This document shows, piece by piece, positions 53,544 to 62,827 of a stretch of DNA of 64,000 nucleotides. The notes beneath the pieces were generated by a model, which saw only the letters and a list, made by a program, of their open reading frames with translations, did no database searches and was not told the origin of the DNA. This DNA is from an uncultured Fluviicola sp. Lineage in GTDB: Bacteria > Bacteroidota > Bacteroidia > Flavobacteriales_D > Crocinitomicaceae. Location: positions 186,001-250,000 of the forward strand of contig NZ_CABHOL010000021.1 in the NCBI RefSeq assembly GCF_902168135.1, given 5' to 3'. The position numbers were made by a program, and so were the translations under genes. How positions within the stretch are numbered: the stretch's first letter is position 1; every line of letters begins with the position of its first letter.

Positions 53544-54794
53544 TCACTCCTCCAGTTCGTTATCCTTGAATGCCGAAGGCACCAGGTTTGGAATAATCTT
53601 TAGAACGATGGGCAAAAGCAATGCTCCGCCAGGCAGCAGAAAAATTGCCAGTGCCGGCATAGACTTCGCTATATCCATAAACTGGGTTTTCACTTTCTCT
53701 TTTTCTTCCTTACTCAATTCCTCCGAAGCAGATTTACGGATCAGGTAAACTAATTCTTTACTCTGTTTGATCTCCTGAGCCAATTTATCTTTGTTTCTTC
53801 CCAGAATTTTGATCCAGCGCCTCGAAACACTGTCAAGCATGAGTTCCATGGAATTCGAATCGTTCAGGTACGAAACCTTTTGATTATTTTCCAGCAAAAA
53901 TTGATCTGTACAATAGATTGCTTCGTCCAGGTCACGTTCAGAGCAGGACATCCATCTTTTTAGCGTGATAAGGGTTTCCAAACCTGTTTCACGTGAACTT
54001 TGGTTCATATGCATCGTAAGCACTGAAAGATCCAGCAGGTAGCGTTTGAAATTCCAGGAGTCAACCAGGTCACAGGTTAGTTCGTTCAGGGTAATTCCTT
54101 CCCGGAAGCGCAGTTTGGCCAATTCCTTTTCATCTGAATCCAGATCGGCAGAAAGCAGGAAGGTGTTGAAGAGATTTTTTTCATGCTCCTGAACCTCTCC
54201 GTCCGAATAGGCAGAAATGGAAATAATTCCCAGGGCTAAAAGAGCCAGTTTCTGGTAATCAAGGGTTTGTTTCCGTTTGTTTTTCAGGAAATCCTCAAAT
54301 AAAATGACATCCAGATAAATGAATGAATTGTTGAAATAACTCATCCAAGACTTGGTGTTTGTCAAATTCTTAGGAACATCCGTTCGTTTTTCCAGGATGC
54401 GCTCAATTTTCTCCGATGCACTTTCCTTCAGAAAAAAGGTCAAAACAGATCCAAGGGATTGTACGCGGTGTTTTTTATAGAAGATATTCAGGTCATTCAA
54501 AAACTCATCCGCTTTCAGCTTTGTCCTTCCCTGGATATTGAGATGTGTAAATAACAACGATTCAAAAAGAAGCACCGTAAGTTGCTCATCGTGTGTCCAT
54601 TTGGATGTATCCAGGTTTTTTCCAAACAATAATTTGGAAGGATAACCGAAGATAATTCCCGTTTGGGAAAGAGTATAATGATTGAATTCTGCACGTGTCA
54701 GATCTTCAGGTTTTTGCAGATCAATAGAAATTTCACCTGAGGCTATCAGTTGCAAGTATTTGGCAATCCATCCTTTAGAACCGGGAGCGATCAT
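53544..54794 (-). CDS. LETM1-related biofilm-associated protein
   Basis: 416 residues from the ATG at 54794; the frame is open to 54812, but a -7 box TAACTTTG at 54807-54800 covers that start, and MIAPGSKGWI is the usual opening. A central TerB-like helical region (~195-260, ALGIISISAYSDGEVQEHE) is followed by a LETM1-like C-terminus (~370-416) with MPALAIFLLPGGALLLPI, which forms one or two hydrophobic helices. The family name reflects earlier genetics in flavobacteria; molecular role is unknown. It precedes nothing in operon; infB lies upstream beyond a palindrome. Confidence 0.8.
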   Translation of the reverse strand: MIAPGSKGWIAKYLQLIASGEISIDLQKPEDLTRAEFNHYTLSQTGIIFGYPSKLLFGKNLDTSKWTHDEQLTVLLFESLLFTHLNIQGRTKLKADEFLNDLNIFYKKHRVQSLGSVLTFFLKESASEKIERILEKRTDVPKNLTNTKSWMSYFNNSFIYLDVILFEDFLKNKRKQTLDYQKLALLALGIISISAYSDGEVQEHEKNLFNTFLLSADLDSDEKELAKLRFREGITLNELTCDLVDSWNFKRYLLDLSVLTMHMNQSSRETGLETLITLKRWMSCSERDLDEAIYCTDQFLLENNQKVSYLNDSNSMELMLDSVSRRWIKILGRNKDKLAQEIKQSKELVYLIRKSASEELSKEEKEKVKTQFMDIAKSMPALAIFLLPGGALLLPIVLKIIPNLVPSAFKDNELEE

Positions 54795-54899
54795 GGAAAC
54801 AAAGTTAAGCATATTTGAATAGTGACTGCTAAAATTTTCAACGAGTATTGATTTGTCTTATCATTTCAATTTAACCTGCCCAGTTCTATCCAATTATCA

Positions 54900-54939
54900 A
54901 AACAAGTAGGGGCGGAAAATTTTCCGCCCCTACTTGTTT
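54900..54939. terminator. 40-base palindrome downstream of infB
   Basis: Perfect 20-base arms without a loop; the core reads GTAGGGGCGGAAAA and complement. It lies 18 bases beyond the infB stop on the minus strand and is followed there by a T-run (GTTTTGA). Same family as 27791 and 28975. Confidence 0.75.
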
Positions 54940-54957
54940 AATGTGTATCTGATTGAA

Positions 54958-57846
54958 TTACAATTTTCTTGCAACTTCCACTTCTTCGTAAGCTTCAACC
55001 AAGTCACCGATTTTAATATCGTTGAACTTGTCAATGTTCAAACCACATTCGTAATTGTTCTTCACTTCTCTTACATCATCTTTGAAACGTTTCAATGATC
55101 CGAGAACTCCCGTATGAATTACGATTCCGTCACGGATAACACGAATCTTGGAAGTACGTTTGATAATTCCGTCCATTACATAACATCCTGCAATTGTACC
55201 CACTTTCGTGATCTCGAATGTTTCGCGGATTTCTGCTGTTCCGATAATTTTCTCTTCGATATCCGGAGACAACATTCCTTCCATCGCAGCTTTCAACTCA
55301 TCTATCGCTTTGTAGATTACTGAGTACAAACGGATGTCAATTTGTTCCTGCTCAGCCAATTTACGTGCTGCAACTGATGGTCTTACCTGGAATCCGATCA
55401 CGATTGCATCAGAAGCAGACGCTAAGTTCACATCAGCTTCGGTAATCGCACCAACTCCTTTGTGAACGATGTTTACCTGGATTTCTTCGGTTGAAAGTCT
55501 CAATAATGAATCGGACAATGCTTCGATGGAACCATCCACGTCACCTTTCACGATCAGGTTCAATTCCTTGAAATCTCCGATTGCCAAACGACGACCGATC
55601 TCATCCAGGGTAATGTGCTTGTTCGTACGAAGACCCTGCTCACGGTACAACTGCTCACGTTTCGTAGCAATTGATTTCGCTTCGCGCTCGTCATCCATTA
55701 CGTGGAAAGTATCTCCGGCAGAAGGAGCTCCATTGATCCCCAATACGGATACCGGCTGCGCCGGACCAGCTTCTTTCAAAGCAATTCCATGCTCATCGTG
55801 CATTGCGCGGACACGACCGTAGTTTCGTCCTACCAATACTACATCTCCTACCTTCATTGTTCCGGCATGAACCAGCATGTTTGTCACATATCCTTTTCCT
55901 TTATCCAAAGAGGATTCGATCACGGTACCGACCGCATTCTTATTCGGATTTGCACGCAAATGCAGGATCTCTGCTTCCAACAATACTTTATCCAGCAACT
56001 CGTCGATGTTCAAATTCTGTTTTGCTGAAATTTCCTGGCACTGGTATTTTCCACCCCATTCTTCCACCAGGATATTCATGGCAGAAAGCTGTTCGCGGAT
56101 TTTATCAGGGTTTGCACCCGGCTTATCAATTTTATTGATCGCGAATACCATTGGTACGTTGGCCGCCTGAGCGTGAGAGATTGCTTCTTTTGTTTGAGGC
56201 ATCACGTCGTCGTCCGCAGCAACAATGATAATTGCAACGTCAGTTACCTGGGCACCACGAGCACGCATCGCCGTAAAGGCTTCGTGACCCGGTGTATCTA
56301 AGAATGTCATTTTACGACCATCTTTCAAAGTAACCGAATAAGCACCGATATGCTGAGTAATTCCTCCGGCTTCACCGGCTGTTACGTTTGCATTACGGAT
56401 CTTATCCAATAAGGAAGTTTTACCGTGGTCAACGTGTCCCATTACCGTAATAATCGGTGGACGTTCGATCAGGTCTTCTTCTTTATCTTCCACTTCAGGA
56501 ATTGCTTCCTGAACATCAGCAGAAACGAATTCTGTTTCGAATCCGAATTCTTCCGCTACGATCTGGATCGTTTCAGCATCCAATCGCTGGTTGATAGAAG
56601 CAAAGATTCCCAATGACATACAAGCCGAGATAACCTGTGTCGGGGAAACGTTCATCATCGATGCCAATTCTGACACGGTAACGAACTCCGTCAATTTCAA
56701 GATTTTTTCCTGAAGTTCTGCTTCCATCTGCTCCAGCTCACGACGTTGTGCACGATCATCACGTTTTGCACGACGGTTCTTGGATGCTTTCGATTTACCT
56801 CCCTGGGAAGATAAACGAGCCAATGTATCTTTAATTTCTTTCTGGATATCCTGTTCAGAAACTGCAGGCTTGTCGATAGGTCCTCCTTTTCGGAAGTTGT
56901 TTCCTCCGCGGTTGAAGTTTCCTCCACCCGGACGATTTCCACCCTGACCCTGGCCACCCGGACGGTTTCCACCTCCTTGTGTTCCCTGTCCAGCCTGCGG
57001 ATTTGCTCCCGGGGTTTTAGCTACATCAACTTTCTTAATGCGCTTGCGTTTCTTACGGTCATCACCCGGACGAGAAGAACCAACGGATTTCGGTTTCTCA
57101 ACAGGTAATTCAATTTTTCCAAGTACCGTAGGTCCGGACAATTTTTGTCTTTCTACACGGATTGTTTCTATTTCTTTCGGAGCTTCAGGTTCCGGTGCCG
57201 GAGTTTCCTTTGCTTGCACTTCTTCTTTTTCAGGTGCAGCCGGTGCAGCCGGAGGTTTCGGGTAATCGCTTTTATCGATCGGGCCGTCCTCTTTTTTGCG
57301 TTTGTCCGGTCTTGTTTTGGTGTTCAACTTATCCAGGTCGATCTTACCAATAACCTGAATACCACCATCAGCTGACGGAGCAGCCGGCTCTTCGGGAGCT
57401 TTTGGTTTCGGTTCTTCAGCTGGTTTCTCAACAGCAGGTTCAGGAGTTTCTGTTTTCTCCTCTGCTTTTGGAGTTTGTGCCATCGCTGAAGCTGTCGGCG
57501 ACATGCGATCAACTTTCGGAGTAACAGCCGGTGCAGGTTTTGCTTGCTCTGTCGCGTTGTTATCAAAATGCTCCTCATCGTCATGAGACTTCGGTTCTTC
57601 TTTGATATCGCGCAAAGTAATTGTCTCGCGCTTCTCTCTTTTGACCGCCGTCATTTTGGATTGCTCCTTTAAATTTTGGTCAGCCGCAAATTGAGTGCGC
57701 AACATGTCATACTGCTCCGGATCCAACTTCGTATTTGGATTGGAGTCAATAGCCTGTCCCTTCGACGCCAAAAAGTCGACGATCGTAGAGATTCCTACAT
57801 TCAATTCTCCTGCTGCTTTTCCTAAACGCTGTGTTTTACCAGACAT
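54958..57846 (-). CDS. infB: Translation initiation factor IF-2
   Basis: 962 residues. Order: IF2 N-terminal helical domain ([15 protein letters not shown]), a long Pro/Ala/Glu- and Gly/Arg-rich linker (~80-380), a second N-terminal domain ([18 protein letters not shown]), then the GTPase domain ([27 protein letters not shown]), and C-terminal domains ending in [20 protein letters not shown]-2 brings initiator tRNA to the 30S subunit. It follows rimP-nusA in the usual order, but a 247-base gap with a hairpin separates it from nusA. Confidence 0.96.
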   Translation of the reverse strand: MSGKTQRLGKAAGELNVGISTIVDFLASKGQAIDSNPNTKLDPEQYDMLRTQFAADQNLKEQSKMTAVKREKRETITLRDIKEEPKSHDDEEHFDNNATEQAKPAPAVTPKVDRMSPTASAMAQTPKAEEKTETPEPAVEKPAEEPKPKAPEEPAAPSADGGIQVIGKIDLDKLNTKTRPDKRKKEDGPIDKSDYPKPPAAPAAPEKEEVQAKETPAPEPEAPKEIETIRVERQKLSGPTVLGKIELPVEKPKSVGSSRPGDDRKKRKRIKKVDVAKTPGANPQAGQGTQGGGNRPGGQGQGGNRPGGGNFNRGGNNFRKGGPIDKPAVSEQDIQKEIKDTLARLSSQGGKSKASKNRRAKRDDRAQRRELEQMEAELQEKILKLTEFVTVSELASMMNVSPTQVISACMSLGIFASINQRLDAETIQIVAEEFGFETEFVSADVQEAIPEVEDKEEDLIERPPIITVMGHVDHGKTSLLDKIRNANVTAGEAGGITQHIGAYSVTLKDGRKMTFLDTPGHEAFTAMRARGAQVTDVAIIIVAADDDVMPQTKEAISHAQAANVPMVFAINKIDKPGANPDKIREQLSAMNILVEEWGGKYQCQEISAKQNLNIDELLDKVLLEAEILHLRANPNKNAVGTVIESSLDKGKGYVTNMLVHAGTMKVGDVVLVGRNYGRVRAMHDEHGIALKEAGPAQPVSVLGINGAPSAGDTFHVMDDEREAKSIATKREQLYREQGLRTNKHITLDEIGRRLAIGDFKELNLIVKGDVDGSIEALSDSLLRLSTEEIQVNIVHKGVGAITEADVNLASASDAIVIGFQVRPSVAARKLAEQEQIDIRLYSVIYKAIDELKAAMEGMLSPDIEEKIIGTAEIRETFEITKVGTIAGCYVMDGIIKRTSKIRVIRDGIVIHTGVLGSLKRFKDDVREVKNNYECGLNIDKFNDIKIGDLVEAYEEVEVARKL

Positions 57847-57960
57847 ATATTATTTGCTTCTTTTAATTAATGTTCAACCTTCCATCTGCCGTAGCTGATA
57901 GGGATTGAACCCATTTCGCTGTGTAAAGATAGTTAGTGTTAATCAGATTTAGGTGAAAAT

Positions 57961-57985
57961 CGGTCAGGTATTTTTCTCCTGACCG
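57961..57985 (-). terminator. Hairpin between nusA and infB
   Basis: Perfect eight-base arms CGGTCAGG and CCTGACCG around a nine-base loop. On the minus strand ATTTTC follows. As it lies inside the operon, it could reduce read-through from nusA into infB; a weak -7-like TATCTTTA at 57931-57924 downstream could supply a separate infB promoter. Confidence 0.45.
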
Positions 57986-58043
57986 GCTTTCAACCAATTT
58001 TATTATTTTAATATTGACGCTTCCATCACTAGAATTTGACTGT

Positions 58044-58096
58044 GTGCAACTGGGCTAATGTTTGTTGAATATCACCGGCTCAGCTGGTTCTTATCA
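58044..58096. repeat. Dispersed repeat copy C at the nusA stop
   Basis: Reads CAACTGGGCTAATGTTTGTT ... CAGCTGGTTCTTATCA and overlaps the nusA stop codon. It shares CTAAnnnTT and TTCTTATCA with copies at 33578 and 40703, the weakest of four members. Confidence 0.4.
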
Positions 58097-59329
58097 CTCA
58101 AATTCCGAGCGAAGGATACGCAATACTTCTTGTATTGTTTCTTCTTCCAAATCTGTACGCTGAACCAAATCTTCCACTGTCAATTCCAATACAGATTTCG
58201 CTGTATCACAACCAACCGCTTTCAATTCATCCAGGATCCAGCTGTCGATCTCATCTGCAAATTCTTCTAAGTCAACATCTTCGTTGTCAGACTCACCATC
58301 GCGGAACACGTCAATTTCGTACCCGGATAATCTTCCTGCCAAACGAATGTTGTATCCTCCCTTTCCGATTGCCAGAGAAACCTGGTCCGGCTTCAGGAAT
58401 ACACTTGCACGCTTTTCTTCTTCATCGATTTCGATGTTGGTAATTTTTGCCGGAGACAATGCACGCTGAATGAACAATTTCGGGTTGTTTGTGAAATTGA
58501 TCACGTCAATGTTTTCATTGCGCAGCTCACGAACGATTCCGTGGATACGGGAACCTTTCATACCAACACATGCTCCAACCGGGTCAATACGGTCGTCGTA
58601 AGATTCTACTGCTACTTTTGCTCTTTCTCCCGGTTCACGAACGATACGCTTGATAGTGATCAATCCGTCGAATACCTCGGGAACTTCCAATTCGAATAAA
58701 CGCTCCAGGAATTCAGGCGCGATACGTGAAAGGATAATTACCGGAGAACTGTTACGCATGTCCACTTTCGAAACAACTGCACGAATAGATTCACCTTTCT
58801 TGAAGTAGTCAGAAGGAATCTGCTCGGATTTCGGAAGGATCAACTCGTTGTTCTCATCATCCAATACCATGATCTCTTTCTTCCAAACCTGGTAAACTTC
58901 ACCGGTGATAATCTCACCGATACGTTCTTTGTATTTCTTGTACAAATGATCTTTCTCCAGTTCAAGGATACGAGAAATCAAATTCTGACGAAGCGATAAA
59001 ATGTTTCTGCGTCCGAAATCCGCAAAACGGAATTCTTCCGACACCTCTTCACCGATCTCGAAATCCGGCTCGATCTTGATAGCATCCGAATAAGCGATTT
59101 CCGTGTTTTGATCTTCGACCTCACCATCCGCAACAATTTCCTTGTTCACGAAAATCTGAACGTCTCCTTTATCAATGTTTACAATCACATCGATGTGCTC
59201 GTCTGTGTTGAATTTTTTCTTCAACATCGCACGAAATACGTCTTCTAACACGTGCTGCATCGTTTGTTTGTCGATGCTTTTGAGTTCTTTGAACTCGGAA
59301 AACGATTCTACTAATTCCAAGCTGTTCAT
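58094..59329 (-). CDS. nusA: Transcription termination/antitermination factor NusA
   Basis: 411 residues. An N-terminal RNA-polymerase-binding domain, S1 domain (ITGEVYQVWKKEIMV near ~135), two KH domains (DPVGACVGMKGSRI, then LAIGKGGYNIRLAGRLSG), and a short C-terminal helical domain (WILDELKAVGCDTAKSVLE). NusA binds nascent RNA and enhances pausing and intrinsic termination. The stop codon sits inside a copy of a dispersed repeat. It starts six bases after the rimP stop. Confidence 0.96.
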   Translation of the reverse strand: MNSLELVESFSEFKELKSIDKQTMQHVLEDVFRAMLKKKFNTDEHIDVIVNIDKGDVQIFVNKEIVADGEVEDQNTEIAYSDAIKIEPDFEIGEEVSEEFRFADFGRRNILSLRQNLISRILELEKDHLYKKYKERIGEIITGEVYQVWKKEIMVLDDENNELILPKSEQIPSDYFKKGESIRAVVSKVDMRNSSPVIILSRIAPEFLERLFELEVPEVFDGLITIKRIVREPGERAKVAVESYDDRIDPVGACVGMKGSRIHGIVRELRNENIDVINFTNNPKLFIQRALSPAKITNIEIDEEEKRASVFLKPDQVSLAIGKGGYNIRLAGRLSGYEIDVFRDGESDNEDVDLEEFADEIDSWILDELKAVGCDTAKSVLELTVEDLVQRTDLEEETIQEVLRILRSEFE

Positions 59330-59335
59330 AGCTTC

Positions 59336-59812
59336 TTATTTAAATGAAATAACAATTTTTGCTTCGTTTATATCTGAAAAAGCGATCTTGTTCTCGATCA
59401 CCACCAGTTCCTTTTTCTTTTTGCCTTCAACTGCCTGTTTTTCTTCACGCTTCAGCACAATTCCGGCTTCATCTACAGCAATCAGTGTTCCCGTTGTTTT
59501 TTCTTTTGACTTCAATTTCACATCCAGGTCACGCCCGATGTTTTTCACATACTGTGCATGAACCCGCAAAGGCTTATCCAATCCGGCAGAGGAAACATGC
59601 AGCTCAAAATCCGCATCTTCACGGTCCAGGTTGTGCTCAATGTTTCTTGAAACCGACATACAGTCTTCGATCGAAACATTTCCTTCTGTCTTATCCAACT
59701 CCAGGCGTATCACATTGGAAGCACTGATCGTAAGTTCCACGATAAACAAGCGTTCGTCGCGGTCTTTGATGCGTTCTTCTGCTAATTGCCTTACTGTTTG
59801 TTTTGAAATCAT
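59336..59812 (-). CDS. rimP: Ribosome maturation factor RimP
   Basis: 158 residues, two-domain RimP family. ERLFIVELTISASNVIRLELDK and VSIEDCMSVSRNIEHNLDRE, then FELHVSSAGLDKPLR fit; the C-terminal SH3-like part contains KEKTTGTLIAVDEAGIVL. It assists 30S subunit maturation. It is first in rimP-nusA-infB. A strong promoter and a terminator-like hairpin precede its ATG, so expression may be attenuated. Confidence 0.92.
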   Translation of the reverse strand: MISKQTVRQLAEERIKDRDERLFIVELTISASNVIRLELDKTEGNVSIEDCMSVSRNIEHNLDREDADFELHVSSAGLDKPLRVHAQYVKNIGRDLDVKLKSKEKTTGTLIAVDEAGIVLKREEKQAVEGKKKKELVVIENKIAFSDINEAKIVISFK

Positions 59813-59824
59813 ACGAGATAAAAA

Positions 59825-59844
59825 GAGGGGACTTGCGTCCCCTC
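59825..59844 (-). promoter_or_regulatory. Candidate attenuator in the rimP-nusA-infB leader
   Basis: On the minus strand GAGGGGAC and GTCCCCTC pair perfectly around a four-base loop, followed by TTTTT, ending about six bases before the rimP ATG at 59812. The promoter lies 28 bases upstream. No gene ends here on this strand. NusA, encoded next, favours such terminators, so feedback control is possible. Confidence 0.65.
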
Positions 59845-59871
59845 ATTCGGTCTAATTACTAAAATGTGATG

Positions 59872-59901
59872 CAAATATACGCATTTTTTATTGATTTCCA
59901 A
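59872..59901 (-). promoter_or_regulatory. Promoter of rimP-nusA-infB
   Basis: Minus strand: TTG (59901-59899), exactly 19 bases, then TATATTTG (59879-59872). This is an ideal match to the Bacteroidota -33/-7 pair. Transcription should start near 59866. Confidence 0.8.
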
Positions 59902-59967
59902 GAGTTAGGCATGAAATTGTTCCGTTCCGTGAGTTCTGTTCTTTAAATTAACTATTTTTAAGTGCAC

Positions 59968-60831
59968 ATGGGTGCATCTATCAAACTTCAAAACCAATTT
60001 CTGCGCGCAGCTATCAACCTGCATGGTGCAGAACTTACTTTCCTTGGCAACGAAACAAACGGGAATATCCTCTGGTCCAAACAAACGGACCACTGGAACC
60101 GGGTTGCTCCGAACTTATTTCCTATCGTGGGAAGATTAGTCGGTGATTCATATCATTTCGAAGGAAAACTATACAAACTGTCGCAGCACGGATTTGCGCG
60201 TGACCGGGAATTTGAAGTAGTGGAACAAACGGAGAACTCGCTTCGTTTACGCCTGATTTCAAATCCTCAATCGATGGATGTCTATCCGTTTTCTTTTGTA
60301 TTCGATGTCTGTTATTCCCTGACTGAAAATGGAATTAGCATTTCTTACGAAACGCAAAATACCGGAAATGAACCGATGTATTATTCGGTTGGAGGGCATC
60401 CCGCTTTTCAATTGAACGAACCACTGGAAAATTATTACCTGGAATTCGATGAGGCGATCCAAATGGAACGGGAAGAACTGGAAGGAAGCTATTTCTCCGG
60501 AGAAACCAGTTATTACGGGGTTTCCAATCATTTAAACCTGGGAGAAGAACTTTTCGAAAAGGATGCTTTTGTGCTGAAAAACCCGGTCTTCAAGTCCGTT
60601 AGCCTGAAACATCAAAACGGAGAAACACTAGTACAAATGAATTGCGAAAACTGGACGGCAATTGGTTTCTGGACAAAAAAAGGAGCTCCGTTCATTTGCA
60701 TAGAACCCTGGTGGGGCTGGGCAGATCACGCAAATACGAGCGGAAAATTGGAGGAAAAGGCAGGAATAAGAAAATTGCTTCCGGGTACAACAGAACAATT
60801 CAGCTATTCAATTGAAAACGGAGAATTTTAA
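59968..60831 (+). CDS. Aldose 1-epimerase family protein (LacX-like)
   Basis: 287 residues from the ATG at 59968; a GTG two codons upstream is possible. Family hallmarks: RVAPNLFPIVGRL, QHGFARD (His active-site region), GGHPAFQLNEP and a late CIEPWWGWADH. Members act on the anomeric position of hexoses or their phosphates; the substrate is not known. Divergent from rimP. The final residues SIENGEF are encoded by a repeat shared with 26464 and 33545. Confidence 0.85.
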   Translation: MGASIKLQNQFLRAAINLHGAELTFLGNETNGNILWSKQTDHWNRVAPNLFPIVGRLVGDSYHFEGKLYKLSQHGFARDREFEVVEQTENSLRLRLISNPQSMDVYPFSFVFDVCYSLTENGISISYETQNTGNEPMYYSVGGHPAFQLNEPLENYYLEFDEAIQMEREELEGSYFSGETSYYGVSNHLNLGEELFEKDAFVLKNPVFKSVSLKHQNGETLVQMNCENWTAIGFWTKKGAPFICIEPWWGWADHANTSGKLEEKAGIRKLLPGTTEQFSYSIENGEF

Positions 60832-60866
60832 AATAGAAAGATTTTGAATCTTGTCTTTTTTCAATT
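60810..60866. repeat. IENGEL-type repeat copy 3, entering a coding end
   Basis: AATTGAAAACGGAGAATT (60810-60827) is identical to copy 2, then differs; TTTTTCAATTTTTAA closes it. It overlaps the last codons of the epimerase and lies between it and a convergent gene end. Confidence 0.55.
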
Positions 60867-60867
60867 T

Positions 60868-61422
60868 TTAAGAGCATTGCTGATTCCAGTAATGAATCAT
60901 CTCGACCCATATTCTTCGCTGTGCGGGAAATACCATCCAATCTTCTGCTTTGATACCGATCCGGTAATCCGTATACTTTTCTGAAAATTCCGGACATTGT
61001 GTCAGCATATCCCATATTTCATCGGAAAAATATTTGCAGTTGACGTGAAGGAACTCTCCGTGATAATAAAGAAAATATTCAGCGCCTTCCTGCTGTGTTT
61101 CCTCAAGCAATCTCATAGTTCCATCCACAAGAACCTTACAATGATAAGTCAACGGTTTTCCCTTTAAACTCATTCTTTTAGCCTTCATGAATTTCACGCC
61201 CTTTTTCCGATACTCACGGACCTGCGAGTAACTAAATTGTGCTTTACCAGTCTCTGTGCGGATCTTTATTTTCTTACTGAAAAAGGGAAATACCTGTGTA
61301 ATACTTCCCTTAATCGTATCGTTGGTTTCCACAATAATATAATCCTGTTGACACAAAGCATCGGAAAATGGCAGCAGCGCAATCAGCAGAACAGGGAAAA
61401 TATAATGGTTTGTTATTTTCAT
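60868..61422 (-). CDS. Secreted protein of unknown function
   Basis: 184 residues, signal peptide MKITNHYIFPVLLIALLPFSDALCQ. The mature part starts QDYIIVETNDTIKGSI, a pattern recurrent at the start of Bacteroidota secreted proteins of unknown role, followed by beta strands and a Trp-rich C-terminus (WDMLTQCPEF, EDWMVFPAQRRIW). Several Cys. No function assigned. Convergent with the epimerase. Confidence 0.5.
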   Translation of the reverse strand: MKITNHYIFPVLLIALLPFSDALCQQDYIIVETNDTIKGSITQVFPFFSKKIKIRTETGKAQFSYSQVREYRKKGVKFMKAKRMSLKGKPLTYHCKVLVDGTMRLLEETQQEGAEYFLYYHGEFLHVNCKYFSDEIWDMLTQCPEFSEKYTDYRIGIKAEDWMVFPAQRRIWVEMIHYWNQQCS

Positions 61423-61525
61423 CTTACTGCGAAGAAAGAAGAAAAGGGTTTCTGTTTCAATAAGTCATATGACGAATTTCACTTCCCAGAGATCTAAAAA
61501 TGATTCTCTTCTCTCACCTGTCCTG

Positions 61526-62779
61526 TCACTCCCTGCTTAGCATTATAACCTCAATCCGTCTGTCGGTTACTTCTTCTACGATAAGTGTCCATTTTTCAAC
61601 TTCTATTTCTTCTCCGCCCTGTGGAATGGTTTCCAATTCGTGGATGACCAGGCCACCGAGTGTTTCATAGGAATCGGATTCGGGTAATTTCAGGCCATAA
61701 GTTCTGTTCAGGTATGAGATTTCCGCACGTGCCGAAAAGCGATAGGTATTTTCGTCGATTTGTTCTTCGAGCCAGGTTTCATCATCGTGTTCGTCTTCAA
61801 TTTCACCGAAAATCTGCTCAATCACATCCTCGATCGTTACCACACCTGAAGTTCCTCCATACTCATCCACAACTACTGCAATTGACTGGCTCTTCTTAGT
61901 AAATAATTCAAGTAATTCTTTACCCGGCATGGCTTCCGGAACAAAAGAAATCGGCCGGAGAATCTGTGTAATAGCAGCCGGCTTTTTGAATAACTCATAA
62001 GAGTGTACATAACCGATAATATTATCGACAGAATCCCTGTACAAAAGTAGTTTTGACAAACGGGTTTCCACAAACTTGGCATGCAGGTTCTCGATGCTTT
62101 CTTCTACATCAATTGCTTCGATTTCCATTCTGGGAACCATGCAGTCGCGGGCTTTAATCTTCGAAAAATCAAGTGCATTTTGCAAGATCTGGATCTCATT
62201 TCCCAAATCGGCTTCATCTTCCATCCGATCATTCACATCCTGCACAAAATGCTGCAAGTCAATCCGCGAAAGCACTTTTTCCGATTGTTCTACCCGGATT
62301 CCAAAAAGACGCAGCAGACCATTGCTCATCCAAACAATCAATTTGGTCGGAATGTATAAAATCCAATAAATCAAAAACATGGGAGCAGATCCTAAGCGGA
62401 AAATCCCGTTCGGATTGATCTGGAAAATAACTTTCGGCAAAAATTCGGCACTGGTTAGTACGATCAGGGTGGAAATAATGGTCTGGAGCAGAATGGCCAG
62501 GTATTCCTGTTTAATTCCCCAGGAATTGATCAAAGGATCCAGGCTGTCTGCCATGTACATCCCGAAAATGACAATTCCAATGTTGTTTGCTATAAGAAGA
62601 GTTGCCAGGAAATGTCCATCGTTTCCGTAGAAAACATTCAATAGTTTACTGTACCAGGAATTCTTTCCGCGATCCAGCTCTACTTTCAGCCGGTTGGAAG
62701 AAACGAAGGCTATCTCCATTCCTGAAGAGTAAGCAGAAAATAGCAGTGATGCAAGAATTATAATGACGGCAGGGTCCAT
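61526..62779 (-). CDS. CNNM/CorC-type membrane protein (hemolysin family)
   Basis: 417 residues. Residues 1-~195 form a DUF21/CNNM domain with several membrane helices (SAYSSGMEIAFVSSNRLK, LIANNIGIVIFGMYMADSL, LTSAEFLPKVIFQ). Then a CBS pair (~205-325; ARDCMVPRMEI, DEYGGTSGVVTIEDVIEQIFG) and a C-terminal CorC_HlyC domain (~335-415). The family is linked to divalent-cation transport or efflux; the old hemolysin name is not supported by function. In flavobacteria one paralogue, GldE, takes part in gliding, but nothing here shows that identity. Confidence 0.85.
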   Translation of the reverse strand: MDPAVIIILASLLFSAYSSGMEIAFVSSNRLKVELDRGKNSWYSKLLNVFYGNDGHFLATLLIANNIGIVIFGMYMADSLDPLINSWGIKQEYLAILLQTIISTLIVLTSAEFLPKVIFQINPNGIFRLGSAPMFLIYWILYIPTKLIVWMSNGLLRLFGIRVEQSEKVLSRIDLQHFVQDVNDRMEDEADLGNEIQILQNALDFSKIKARDCMVPRMEIEAIDVEESIENLHAKFVETRLSKLLLYRDSVDNIIGYVHSYELFKKPAAITQILRPISFVPEAMPGKELLELFTKKSQSIAVVVDEYGGTSGVVTIEDVIEQIFGEIEDEHDDETWLEEQIDENTYRFSARAEISYLNRTYGLKLPESDSYETLGGLVIHELETIPQGGEEIEVEKWTLIVEEVTDRRIEVIMLSRE

Positions 62780-62827
62780 TCAGCTACAGAAAGCAATGAA
62801 ATTAATGAAAAAATACGAACAAAAACA

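Noticed and set aside
57847-58093. Unannotated tRNA or small gene between nusA and infB
   Set aside because: No cloverleaf or open frame is supported; the gap holds a hairpin and a dispersed repeat copy.
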